64,000 nucleotides of DNA from Flavobacterium hydrocarbonoxydans (lineage in GTDB: Bacteria > Bacteroidota > Bacteroidia > Flavobacteriales > Flavobacteriaceae), in assembly GCF_009789235.1 (NCBI RefSeq), contig NZ_WSTB01000002.1, forward strand, positions 1 through 64,000. Reading direction: 5' to 3'. The first letter of the stretch is position 1, and each line of letters opens with the position of its first letter. Of this stretch, positions 54,010 through 62,300 are shown in pieces. A program made the translations under genes and the position numbers. The notes under the pieces are model-generated. The model worked only from the letters and a program-made list of their open reading frames with translations. It had not been told where the DNA came from and ran no database searches.

Positions 54010-54297
54010 GTCAAAGAAAGCGGATAAAAAACAGAAGGAATTTTAACGCAGAGAAACGCAAAGATTTTCCACAGAGTTTCGCAAAGTTTAATTTCATTGG
54101 ATGTTTTTTTTAAGTTCACAAAGCTTTGAGATTTCACTTTTGTGAAGCTTATTAAAGACTTTGTGAAAATCTGTGAAAATCTTTGTGAATCTCTGTGGCA
54201 AAGCTATCAATTGTTACAAATATCACTTTTTTAACTATTAAACCATGTTTTTACAACAAAAGTGCATCGTGTTAAAAAAACGCCTATCTTTATTATC

Positions 54298-54305
54298 TAC
54301 CTTTG
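54298..54305 (+). promoter_or_regulatory. -7 promoter motif for marC
   Basis: TACCTTTG, 32 bp before the marC ATG. Confidence 0.6.
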
Positions 54306-54337
54306 CAAAAATTTTAAATCCTTAAAATCAACGTACT

Positions 54338-54916
54338 ATGCTAGAAATAGACTTTAAAGAAATCCTAACTGTTGGAATGGTACTTTTTGCCGTAATTGAT
54401 ATTGTAGGTTCTATTCCGATTATTGTGAATTTACGGGCAAAAGTGGGACACATCGAATCTGAAAAAGCATCTATAGTGGCGGGCCTAATTATGATTGTCT
54501 TTCTTTTTGTTGGTGAGGGATTACTTAGCCTTATCGGAATTGATGTTCATTCGTTTGCCGTAGCAGGTTCTTTTGTGTTGTTTTTCCTGGCACTCGAAAT
54601 GATTCTCGGGATTCGTATTTATCGTGACGAAGAACCAGGTTCTGCCTCTATCGTTCCATTGGCTTTTCCGCTGATTGCCGGAGCAGGAACTATGACTACC
54701 TTATTGTCTTTGCGTTCACAATTTCACACCATCAATATCATCATTGCCATCCTTTTGAATATCATTTTGGTCTATATTGTCCTAAAATCATCCAAAAAAA
54801 TAGAAAATTTATTAGGAGAAAACGGATTAGGCGTCGTTCGCAAGACCTTTGGAGTAATACTTTTAGCAATTGCTGTTAAATTATTCGCTGCTAATGTTAA
54901 AGGTTTGTTCGTCTAA
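54338..54916 (+). CDS. MarC family membrane protein
   Basis: 192 aa with six membrane segments. Typical features: FAVIDIVGSIPIIVNL in the first helix and PLAFPLIAGAGTMTTLLSL in the second repeat, the twin signature of MarC/UPF0056. Despite the name, no clear resistance role is established; transporter-like function is assumed. It is followed by a small membrane gene 106 bp downstream. Confidence 0.9.
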   Translation: MLEIDFKEILTVGMVLFAVIDIVGSIPIIVNLRAKVGHIESEKASIVAGLIMIVFLFVGEGLLSLIGIDVHSFAVAGSFVLFFLALEMILGIRIYRDEEPGSASIVPLAFPLIAGAGTMTTLLSLRSQFHTINIIIAILLNIILVYIVLKSSKKIENLLGENGLGVVRKTFGVILLAIAVKLFAANVKGLFV

Positions 54917-55022
54917 AGGATATTTTTATAAATTTGCTCCATAAAATTTCTAAAATACAGTTTACGCATGTTTTAAACATTGGAGAACTTTACTTTATTA
55001 TTTTAGACAAACAAACGACCAC

Positions 55023-55223
55023 ATGAAAATTTTTACCTCAATCTTAGTCTTTTTAGCAATCGCTTTAATTATTTTCAATATTACACAACTTGACTTCAAC
55101 AGTCCTTTTCAGGGAGATAGCGGAGTAGCTTGTATTGGAATCGTTGCTTCGTTTTGCGCCGTTTTAATTCTTTTGATTTTTAGAATCTCAAAAAGAATTG
55201 AAGAAAAAACGAATGACCGATAA
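55023..55223 (+). CDS. Small membrane protein
   Basis: 66 aa with two hydrophobic segments (about 4-20 and 36-55) and a charged tail (RISKRIEEKTNDR). Its end overlaps the start of the flavoprotein gene (ATG 55213). No family recognised; the overlap suggests co-translation. Confidence 0.55.
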   Translation: MKIFTSILVFLAIALIIFNITQLDFNSPFQGDSGVACIGIVASFCAVLILLIFRISKRIEEKTNDR

Positions 55224-55830
55224 TATGTTTGATGTTTTACTTATTGGCGGAGGCGTTTCAGGCATGTCTTGTGCACTCGTTTTAGGTTCAGCAAAAAACA
55301 AAGCTTTTGTTACCGATAAAAAAATCGGAATTTTTACCCACCAAAAAAATTCTTCTCTACAGGAAGCAGTTTTCTACAATGCTTATGGTGTAACACCAGG
55401 AAAATTAGGCTCGGAGCTACTGACCGAAAGCACTGCACATCTCGCAGAATGTTACCCACATATTACACAAATTGAAAACGAAAAAGTAATAAAAATTGAA
55501 GGTACTTATCCTGAATTTATTGTTACTACCAACAAAAACTCTTACCGCACAAAAAATATTGTTGTCGGGATTGGTTCTGCCAATACATTTGCTATCGAAG
55601 GCTTGATGCACTATGTAGAACCTCACCAAAAAGCACTTCCTGAAAAGCAACGCATTCAGCTAAAAAATATCGATCATAAAGTTGCAGATGGCATTTATGT
55701 AATTGGAACTTTAGCAGGCTGGAGAAGTCAATTGGCGATTGCAGCCGGAAGTGGTGCGGCCGTTGCAACTGATATTCTGACTTTATGGAATAACGGTACA
55801 CAAACTCATGCGCATGATAGTATTCGATAA
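55213..55830 (+). CDS. Short FAD-binding oxidoreductase (thioredoxin-reductase-like, one domain)
   Basis: 205 aa. The FAD dinucleotide motif LLIGGGVSGMSCALVLG is at the N-terminus and the TrxR-type closing motif GIYVIGTLAGWRSQLAIAAGSG near 160. Typical TrxR is over 300 aa with an inserted NADPH domain carrying CxxC; both are absent here. It is like the single-domain members found near MarC-type genes, or a truncation. The TTG at 55198 and the second ATG (55225) are possible alternative starts. Confidence 0.7.
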   Translation: MTDNMFDVLLIGGGVSGMSCALVLGSAKNKAFVTDKKIGIFTHQKNSSLQEAVFYNAYGVTPGKLGSELLTESTAHLAECYPHITQIENEKVIKIEGTYPEFIVTTNKNSYRTKNIVVGIGSANTFAIEGLMHYVEPHQKALPEKQRIQLKNIDHKVADGIYVIGTLAGWRSQLAIAAGSGAAVATDILTLWNNGTQTHAHDSIR

Positions 55831-55841
55831 AAAATTAAAAA

Positions 55842-56141
55842 TTACTTAATTTTTCTTTTTTCAAAATCTTGTCGGTTATCCCAAAAAGAAACAATTTCTA
55901 TTCTTTCTTCATTGATTTCATAAAAGATCAAATATATTTTCATCGGAATAACTCTTGTGACTTTATTTGAAGTTAACCTTCCTATAAATTCGTTTTCGGA
56001 TAAAGTTTCCAACAATTCCTCAACCTCTTCAAGAATTTTTAAACTGTAATTTGAATTTTCATTTCGATAAAAATAAAATTCAAGAACATTAGAAAACTGA
56101 ATTTTAGCCAATTCAGACCAAATTATTTCTTTTTTAACCAT
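55842..56141 (-). CDS. ParE/RelE-type toxin
   Basis: 99 aa. The type II toxin pattern: IIWSELAKIQFSNVLEFYF at the start, then LLETLSENEFIGRLT, the basic VTRVIPMKIYLIFYEI, and a final FWDNRQDFEKRK. This is the ParE/RelE superfamily fold; ParE types poison gyrase, RelE types cleave mRNA, and which applies is not clear. Overlaps the antitoxin gene by 19 bp. Confidence 0.8.
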   Translation of the reverse strand: MVKKEIIWSELAKIQFSNVLEFYFYRNENSNYSLKILEEVEELLETLSENEFIGRLTSNKVTRVIPMKIYLIFYEINEERIEIVSFWDNRQDFEKRKIK

Positions 56142-56359
56142 TCTTTCATTTCCGAAATTACATCATCATTTTTATGAAACCTTCCATTTTGAATTTCGCT
56201 ATGACTAATTTTGATTGAAGATTCATCATCTGCAGACAATTTATAGAGAGCTTGCTCCGAAGAATCAAAGATGGTCTGAAGCGCATTTAAAAAATTTAGA
56301 TCCTCAGAATCTTCTATTCGTGAAATTAAATTTCGCTTTATTTGTTCAGCTTTATTCAT
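56123..56359 (-). CDS. Antitoxin of the ParE-type module
   Basis: 78 aa, upstream of and overlapping the toxin gene, as expected for a type II module. The C-terminal half is acidic and helical (SEIQNGRFHKNDDVISEMKEWLKKK), the part likely to wrap the toxin. The N-terminal half is helical without a clear DNA-binding motif. The second antitoxin at 63714 has a similar layout. Confidence 0.75.
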   Translation of the reverse strand: MNKAEQIKRNLISRIEDSEDLNFLNALQTIFDSSEQALYKLSADDESSIKISHSEIQNGRFHKNDDVISEMKEWLKKK

Positions 56360-56439
56360 TGCTTTTTATTTACACTCAAATTTAAAATTATATTTTTAAT
56401 AAATAGAATTTAATATTGGAAATCAACATTTTAAACAAC

Positions 56440-56751
56440 CTACTTAACAGAAACTATTTCTTTTACCTTAATATGTTTCTCGGTATCCGTTTTCCAGATT
56501 TCTCCTTTTAAGGTTACTTCTTCTCCTTCTTTTAATTGCTTATAATTTTCCGGTCCACCAACGTTTACAATACTGATTACAGCAAAATAAACTTCATTTT
56601 TATCGGTGTTGATTTTGGCAGTATAACCATCTTTTCCAAATTCTATCGATTGTACTTTGCCTGAAACCGTATTTTTATCTTTCATACAAGCACAGGAAAT
56701 TACAAATGCCATTAAAACAACCAGAAAGCTTATTCTCTTTAGATTTTTCAT
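56440..56751 (-). CDS. Small lipoprotein with an OB-like domain
   Basis: 103 aa. Lipoprotein signal (RISFLVVLMAFVISCACM, lipidated Cys near 20). The mature part has the beta-rich pattern DKNTVSGKVQSIEFGKDGYTA..ITLKGEIWKT of small OB/NirD-like proteins. No function known. Confidence 0.55.
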   Translation of the reverse strand: MKNLKRISFLVVLMAFVISCACMKDKNTVSGKVQSIEFGKDGYTAKINTDKNEVYFAVISIVNVGGPENYKQLKEGEEVTLKGEIWKTDTEKHIKVKEIVSVK

Positions 56752-56828
56752 GTTTTATATTTTAACCACGAATTTCGACCTATTTTATCGAACGTGCTTA
56801 CATAATACTTTAAATAATTATTATAATT

Positions 56829-57194
56829 TTATTGCAAAGCCACGCAGCTTCCGGCAATTACTTTTAAGCCATCATCAAATTGTTTCCAGGTGCGAATGTA
56901 TCTAAATACGCCATCTATCGGATGATTATCATAAGTGCCTTTTAATAAAATTGTCACACTCACAACCGCACAATCTTCAATAATCCTGATGAGTTGATTG
57001 GAAGCTTCTATTAAATGAATCTTTATTTTACCTGAGCGATAGGAATCTAAATCCAATTCTTTGGTAATAGTATTTCCATCTGGCAAATTGAACAGTAAGT
57101 CCGTATGAAGGATTTTCTCTAAAGTAGCAACGTCTGACATTTTAATAGCTGTCAGTAGTTCTATTTCGGCATTAACGACATCTTCTATTCTCAT
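56829..57194 (-). CDS. NTF2-like (SnoaL/DUF4440) protein
   Basis: 121 aa. Helix-rich N-terminus (EDVVNAEIELLTAIKMSDVATLEKILHTDLLFNLPDG) followed by four beta strands (VVSVTILLKGTYDNHPI, VFRYIRTWKQ), which is the NTF2-like fold. No catalytic residue is obvious. It is 18 bp past the CTP protease gene on the same strand. Confidence 0.75.
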   Translation of the reverse strand: MRIEDVVNAEIELLTAIKMSDVATLEKILHTDLLFNLPDGNTITKELDLDSYRSGKIKIHLIEASNQLIRIIEDCAVVSVTILLKGTYDNHPIDGVFRYIRTWKQFDDGLKVIAGSCVALQ

Positions 57195-57212
57195 TTGAAA
57201 AAAAAATAAAGG

Positions 57213-58790
57213 TTATTTTTTCTGATTCAAAATCTTTTTGATCATGGCATCTTCTTTCAGAATTACATCATAATAATACAATTCACCATACAACTGTCGG
57301 GCAAATTCGGCTGTAATATAACGATTAACCAGATCTTTAGTCTTATCTAATTTTAGATCTAAACCCGCTAAGAAAATATAGGTTTTAAAATCTTTAAAAT
57401 ACTTGTCATTGGTTTTCATTTTAGTCAGGAACTCATTAAAATGAAGACCTGCAAAAGTATTTCGGTTTTTATCCAATTCTTCAAAAACAAAATGCCCCAC
57501 AACTCCTGTCTGCAGTAAATACGCAACATTTTCATTACCGTGTTCTACCTGAATAGGCACAAAAACATCCGGAACGATTCCGCCGCCGCCATATACAATT
57601 TTACCTTTTGGTGTTTTGAACTTCAAAGAATCGGCTACTTTTATACTATCTTTAGCATAAAGTTCTCCTGTTTTAATACGTTTTTCTGACTCTTTATAAT
57701 ATTCGTCATTCCCTTTTTTATACGGTTTCTGGATCGAACGGCCTGTTGGGGTGTAATAACGTGCAACCGTTAAACGAACTGCCGATCCATCATTAAAATC
57801 CATTTCGCGCTGCACCAGACCTTTTCCAAAAGAGCGACGGCCTACAATAGTTCCGCGGTCATTATCCTGAAGTGCACCCGCTAAAATTTCACTGGCCGAA
57901 GCGCTGTTTTCATTAATTAGAACATACACTTTTCCAGTTTCGAAACTTCCTTTGTCTGTAGCGTACGTCTTTTCGGTTTCGCCATTTTTATTTTTAGTAA
58001 AAAGAATCAGTTTATCTTCTTTCAAAAATTCATCAGCAATAGCCACTGCTTCTTCCATATAACCTCCGCCATTATCACGAACATCAATAATCAAAGACTG
58101 GATTCCGTTTTTTTTCAATTTGGTTAAACCCGCTTTAAATTCATCATAAGTAGTTTCGGCAAAACGATTGATTTTGATATAACCTGTTTTATTAGCCAAA
58201 AGCATCGACGCATCGACACTTTTTATCGGAATTACATCTCTTTTGATTTTAAATTTAAGTTTTTTCTCTTCAGATTTTCTAAAAACAGTGATCTCGATTT
58301 CTGAACCTTTTTTCCCTTTTAATTTCGAAAACAAACTATCCGAAGGCAAACTTCTGCCAAATAATTTTGTTTTTCCAGCAAATAAAATTCGGTCACCTGA
58401 TCGCAATCCTGCTTTTGCCGAAGGACCATTTTCAACCGTTTTGATAACCGCAACAGAGTCTTTATACATATAGAAATTGATTCCGATACCTACAAAATCG
58501 CCTTTCATACTTTCGGCAACTTCTGCTTGTTCTGCTGGCGGAATATAAACTGAATGTGGGTCTAATTTAGATAAGATATTATCGACTGTTAAGTTTACAA
58601 TCGAGTCGGTATTGACACTATCAACATATTCGTTATTGATAAAATCAATCAATTTATTGAGTTTGGTTTTAGAATAATTTTTAGCCAATAAACTATCTTC
58701 CACAGGAGCACTCATCATGCTTCCGAGAACGACTCCAAGAGCTAAAGCAGCTCCTATTATAATAGGTAAATATTTTGAATTGATTTTCAT
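57213..58790 (-). CDS. Carboxyl-terminal processing peptidase (S41 family)
   Basis: 525 aa, exported/membrane-anchored (YLPIIIGAALALGVVLGSMM). A PDZ domain (about 85-165, GIGINFYMYKDSVAVIKTVENGPSAKAGLRSGDRI) comes before the catalytic core: the Ser in NENSASASEILAGALQD and the Lys in RRSFGKGLVQ make the S41 Ser-Lys dyad. Periplasmic protease role. It is followed by the NTF2 gene, and preceded with a zero gap by dCMP deaminase (stop at 58791). Confidence 0.94.
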   Translation of the reverse strand: MKINSKYLPIIIGAALALGVVLGSMMSAPVEDSLLAKNYSKTKLNKLIDFINNEYVDSVNTDSIVNLTVDNILSKLDPHSVYIPPAEQAEVAESMKGDFVGIGINFYMYKDSVAVIKTVENGPSAKAGLRSGDRILFAGKTKLFGRSLPSDSLFSKLKGKKGSEIEITVFRKSEEKKLKFKIKRDVIPIKSVDASMLLANKTGYIKINRFAETTYDEFKAGLTKLKKNGIQSLIIDVRDNGGGYMEEAVAIADEFLKEDKLILFTKNKNGETEKTYATDKGSFETGKVYVLINENSASASEILAGALQDNDRGTIVGRRSFGKGLVQREMDFNDGSAVRLTVARYYTPTGRSIQKPYKKGNDEYYKESEKRIKTGELYAKDSIKVADSLKFKTPKGKIVYGGGGIVPDVFVPIQVEHGNENVAYLLQTGVVGHFVFEELDKNRNTFAGLHFNEFLTKMKTNDKYFKDFKTYIFLAGLDLKLDKTKDLVNRYITAEFARQLYGELYYYDVILKEDAMIKKILNQKK

Positions 58791-59222
58791 TTATTCTTCT
58801 AAATCAGGAATATGCTCAACTTCTATGCCTGCTTTTATCAAAAAAGCAATTCCGGAATCATCGCGATATCCGTTATGATACACCACTCTTTTTATTCCGG
58901 ATTGGTGTATTAACTTGCTGCATTCCTTACAAGGCGACAGTGTAATATATAATGTGGCACCTTCACAGGATTGTGTTGATCGGGCAACTTTTAGAATCGC
59001 ATTTGCTTCGGCATGCAAAACATCCCAGCGTGTCAATCCTTCTTCGTCTTCGCAGCAATTTTCAAATCCTGATGGCGTTCCGTTATAACCATCCGAAATT
59101 ATCATTCTGTCTCTTACGATAATCGCTCCTACCTGCTTTCGTTTGCAATACGAGAGTAAACTCCATTCTTTTGCAATTCGCAAATACGCTTTATCGTATT
59201 TATTTAATTTTTTTTCTTCCAT
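58791..59222 (-). CDS. dCMP deaminase
   Basis: 143 aa. Deoxycytidylate deaminase family: the zinc site is HAEANAI (H and catalytic E) plus SPCKECSKLI (two Cys). DGYNGTPSGFENCCE is the family's GYNGTP loop. Makes dUMP for dTMP synthesis, in line with nrdA and nrdB elsewhere in the window. It shares an operon with HupE (5 bp before) and the CTP protease. Confidence 0.94.
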   Translation of the reverse strand: MEEKKLNKYDKAYLRIAKEWSLLSYCKRKQVGAIIVRDRMIISDGYNGTPSGFENCCEDEEGLTRWDVLHAEANAILKVARSTQSCEGATLYITLSPCKECSKLIHQSGIKRVVYHNGYRDDSGIAFLIKAGIEVEHIPDLEE

Positions 59223-59227
59223 TTAAT

Positions 59228-59821
59228 TTATCTGTTCCAAATTGGACTTGAAATAATCATCGGAATGACTACTCCAATCACAAAAGCAGACATTACTAAT
59301 GTCCAGTCGCGCTTTGAAAAACGAAATACAGTCTGTACAATATAAGATAGTACCAAAACAATAAAGACAACTACCAACTGTGCTGCTTCGATCCCCAAAG
59401 CAAATTCGCATAAAGGTACTAATTTTGAAGTTGCGGTGCCTCCTAAAATTCCTTTAAAATAATTAGAAAAACCAAGTCCGTGGATAATCCCAAAGAATAA
59501 TGTCACAAAAAATATCAGGTTAATACTTTCATTTTTAGATGTTTTTCCAGCCGTAAACAGATGAAAAAATGCGGTAATTAAAATCGTAATCGGAATTAAA
59601 AACTCTACTAAACTTACTTTTACAGCAATGATTCCGAAAACCGAAAGCATCAAAGCCAATGTGTGTCCGATTGTAAAAACAGACACTAATAATAAAATAC
59701 GTTTCCAGTCCTTAAAGGAATACGGAACCGTTAAAGCGATTAAAAATAAAACATGATCATAGGCATGAATATCCAAAACATGCTTTAATCCTATCTGAAA
59801 ATAAATCCAAAACTCTGACAT
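59228..59821 (-). CDS. HupE/UreJ-type membrane protein
   Basis: 197 aa, six membrane helices. Family start HVLDIHAYDHVLFLIAL, which carries the conserved His residues (HVLDIHAYDH), and later FFGIIHGLGFSNYF. HupE proteins are nickel/cobalt permeases; here it may be a Bacteroidota version of uncertain substrate. It leads the operon to dCMP deaminase and the protease. Confidence 0.85.
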   Translation of the reverse strand: MSEFWIYFQIGLKHVLDIHAYDHVLFLIALTVPYSFKDWKRILLLVSVFTIGHTLALMLSVFGIIAVKVSLVEFLIPITILITAFFHLFTAGKTSKNESINLIFFVTLFFGIIHGLGFSNYFKGILGGTATSKLVPLCEFALGIEAAQLVVVFIVLVLSYIVQTVFRFSKRDWTLVMSAFVIGVVIPMIISSPIWNR

Positions 59822-59961
59822 CTGGTAATACTATTAAATTGATTAAGGGGTTGTAAACTTACGATTAATTTTGAAAATTAAGGAAGCTTCCCATTATTAC
59901 AACGAATAAAAATAAGTTAAATTTTATGAGAAAATTAAAATTAATAATTTAAAATAAGATT

Positions 59962-59969
59962 TATCTTTG
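59962..59969 (+). promoter_or_regulatory. -7 promoter motif for the TerB gene
   Basis: TATCTTTG, 21 bp before the ATG at 59991. It argues against the longer frame beginning at a GTG inside the motif. Confidence 0.6.
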
Positions 59970-59990
59970 TGGGACAAAAACTCTATAATT

Positions 59991-60422
59991 ATGTCATTTT
60001 CAGATTTATTTGATAGCGAATTTAAACAAAGAAACAAAGGACACTTTTCAGCGATTGTGCGTGTTGCATTAGCAGACGGAACAATTCATCCTGAAGAGCA
60101 GGATTTCTTAGATAAATTGGCTGCACGTTTAGAAATTTCGGAAGCTGAGTACGAAGAAATTCTTAGCGAGCCTTTAAAATATCCTATCAACCCGCCTTAT
60201 TTACACGTACAGCGTTTAGAACGTTTATACGATTTGACCAGAATGGTACACGTTGACCACCATCTGGAAGACAAACAAGAAATAATGTTAAGAAAATTAG
60301 GTATTGCTTTAGGATTTACGCCAAGTAACGTAAACCACATTATTGCAAAAGCCCTGTCTTTGGTTGACAAAAAAGTAGATGGAGACACTTTCGTTTACGA
60401 AATGCAACATATGCACAAATAG
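59991..60422 (+). CDS. TerB-family protein
   Basis: 143 aa. TerB fold: FSAIVRVALADGTIHPEEQDFLDKLAARL and the repeat TRMVHVDHHLEDKQEIMLRKLGIALGF, with acidic metal-site-like residues in both helices. TerB proteins occur widely beyond tellurite resistance. Single gene; start at ATG 59991, preceded by TATCTTTG. Short direct repeats of the TTTAGATTTCAGAC type follow at 60421-60470. Confidence 0.85.
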   Translation: MSFSDLFDSEFKQRNKGHFSAIVRVALADGTIHPEEQDFLDKLAARLEISEAEYEEILSEPLKYPINPPYLHVQRLERLYDLTRMVHVDHHLEDKQEIMLRKLGIALGFTPSNVNHIIAKALSLVDKKVDGDTFVYEMQHMHK

Positions 60423-60502
60423 ATTTCAGACTTTAGATTTCAGACTTTAGATTTCAGACTTTAGATTTTAAAACTTTGTGGTTACTGATTGCTTAAAAAA
60501 TT

Positions 60503-60534
60503 AAACCCGACAGGTTTTATAACCTGTCGGGTTT
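60503..60534. terminator. Hairpin between the TerB gene and fbp
   Basis: AAACCCGACAGGTT pairs with AACCTGTCGGGTTT (14 bp, 4-base loop). T-rich on the plus side and A-rich on the other. Terminator and/or REP-like repeat between convergent genes. Confidence 0.75.
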
Positions 60535-60586
60535 GTTATTTACATTTCAGATGCGACTTTACACAGCAACTAAAACTTTTAACTAG

Positions 60587-61594
60587 CTAAAGCGCTTCCG
60601 CCATAAATTCCTCGGCTTTTTCTACCATGTTATAACTTCCGCAGAAAAAAGGAACCCGCTGATGCAGTTCGGTTGGCTGGATTTCCATAATTCTTCCAAA
60701 ACCGTCCGTTGCTTTTCCTCCGGCCTGTTCAGCGATGAACGCCATTGGATTACATTCGTACAACAAACGCAGCTTTCCTTTTGGTGCTTTGGAACTTGTG
60801 GGATACAAATAAATGCCGCCTTTAATCATATTTCGATGAAAATCAGAAACCAGACTTCCTATATATCTTGACGTATAAGGTCTGTCCTCTTCTTCCCGCT
60901 GGCAATATTTGATGTAATTTTTTACTCCTTGCGGAAAATGAACATAATTCCCTTCGTTTACCGAATAGATATTCCCGTCAAGCGGAAATTTCATATTAGG
61001 ATGTGACAAGTAAAAAGTTCCGATGGCTGGATTGAGTGTAAATCCATTCACGCCATGCCCGGTAGTGTAAACCAACATCGTCGAAGTGCCATAAATTACA
61101 TAACCCGCTGCGACCTGAGCAGTTCCTGGCTGCAAAAAATCTTCGCTTGTTACTGGAGTTCCAATAGGTGTCACTCTCCTAAACACTGAAAAAATAGTTC
61201 CTAAAGAAACATTCACATCAATGTTTGAAGAACCATCCAAAGGATCCATCAGGATCACGTACTTATTATTATTACTGTTGTCGCTCCCCTTGACAGTAAT
61301 AAAATCGTCGTTTTCTTCCGAAGCAATTCCACAGACAATCTCACGGTTTATTAACGTCTGGATAAATACTTCGTTGGCATACACATCTAATTTTTGCTGG
61401 TCTTCTCCCTGGATATTTTGCTCGCCTGCTGCGCCAATGATATCCACCAATCCGGCTTTGTTTACTTTATAGTTAACGACTTTAGCCGCTAACCGAATAG
61501 AATTGATAATTCGGGAAAGCTCTCCCGACGAATACTGAAATGCTTTTTGGTTCTCAATAATAAACTCTCCTAGTGTTTTATTGCGTTCTTCCAT
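60587..61594 (-). CDS. fbp: Fructose-1,6-bisphosphatase, class I
   Basis: 335 aa. Gluconeogenic enzyme hydrolysing fructose-1,6-bisphosphate. Metal-site motif [20 protein letters not shown] (DPxDGSS), ASEENDDF, and the C-terminal [21 protein letters not shown]. Full length. Divergent from the GNAT gene at 61766. Confidence 0.96.
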   Translation of the reverse strand: MEERNKTLGEFIIENQKAFQYSSGELSRIINSIRLAAKVVNYKVNKAGLVDIIGAAGEQNIQGEDQQKLDVYANEVFIQTLINREIVCGIASEENDDFITVKGSDNSNNNKYVILMDPLDGSSNIDVNVSLGTIFSVFRRVTPIGTPVTSEDFLQPGTAQVAAGYVIYGTSTMLVYTTGHGVNGFTLNPAIGTFYLSHPNMKFPLDGNIYSVNEGNYVHFPQGVKNYIKYCQREEEDRPYTSRYIGSLVSDFHRNMIKGGIYLYPTSSKAPKGKLRLLYECNPMAFIAEQAGGKATDGFGRIMEIQPTELHQRVPFFCGSYNMVEKAEEFMAEAL

Positions 61595-61686
61595 TACTAT
61601 ATCGTTGTAGTTTTATTTTTAAGTCACAAATATCGTTTATTTTGTGAGAATGATTTAAAAATTATTTTGTTAGTTTGCTACTATTG

Positions 61687-61694
61687 TATATTTG
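61687..61694 (+). promoter_or_regulatory. -7 promoter motif for the SAT-like GNAT
   Basis: TATATTTG with a TTTG 17 bp upstream (61666-61669), the best -33/-7 pair in the window, 72 bp before the ATG. Confidence 0.65.
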
Positions 61695-61765
61695 CTAATT
61701 AAAAGCAAAAAGCAAGCATTAAAAAGATACTTTTTTAGCTAATAATCAACTAATAATAAGAATAT

Positions 61766-62239
61766 ATGAATATTAGAAAAGGAAATCCTGAAGACATGAA
61801 AGCGGTTTTGGAACTGATTCAGGAGTTGGCCATATTCGAAAAAGAACCTGATGCTGTCGTAATAACTGAAGATGATTTAATACGTGATGGCTTTGGTGAC
61901 CAACCTCTATTTCACGTATTTGTGGCAGAAATTGAAAAAGAAATTGTTGGAATCGCACTATACTATTACCGTTATTCTACCTGGAAAGGAAAAACAATAC
62001 ATCTTGAAGATTTGATTGTGAAAGAAAAAATGCGCGGAACCGGCTTAGGATCTGCTCTTTATTCTGAAATAATGAAACAAGGAAAAAAAGACAATGTTCG
62101 AAGAATCGAATGGAATGTTTTGGACTGGAATACACCTGCCGTAAAATTCTATGAGAACTCAGGCGCAAAAGTTCTCGATGAATGGCGTGTGGTACAAATG
62201 GATGAAGCAGGAGTAAATTCATTCTTAGAAAAATTATAA
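61766..62239 (+). CDS. SAT-like GNAT acetyltransferase
   Basis: 157 aa. The MNIRKGNPEDMKAVLELIQELAIFEKEPDAV start and the YYRYSTWKGKTIHLEDLIV segment match the diamine (spermidine/spermine) N-acetyltransferase group. The acetyl-CoA loop is MRGTGLGSALYSE, and EWNVLDWNTPAVKFYENSGA completes the fold. Substrate not certain: polyamine or similar amine. It lies 61 bp upstream of aspartate kinase on the same strand. Confidence 0.88.
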   Translation: MNIRKGNPEDMKAVLELIQELAIFEKEPDAVVITEDDLIRDGFGDQPLFHVFVAEIEKEIVGIALYYYRYSTWKGKTIHLEDLIVKEKMRGTGLGSALYSEIMKQGKKDNVRRIEWNVLDWNTPAVKFYENSGAKVLDEWRVVQMDEAGVNSFLEKL

Positions 62240-62300
62240 ATAAAACAGTAGATTTCTATATCAATTAAAAAATCTGAAATCTAAAATCTAAAATTTAATA

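Larger units (their letters stand above)
53973..54337. other. Divergent intergenic region, DUF3109 / marC
   Basis: 365 bp with promoters on both strands (54002-54009 and 54298-54305). Between them are short runs of the flavobacterial type CTTTGTGAAAATCTGTGAAA (54150-54205), a low-complexity repeat with no gene. Confidence 0.55.

Noticed and set aside
53973..54137. N-terminal extension of the DUF3109 protein
   Set aside because: A -7 promoter motif lies within the extension and homolog-like sequence begins at MFQLGKTII.
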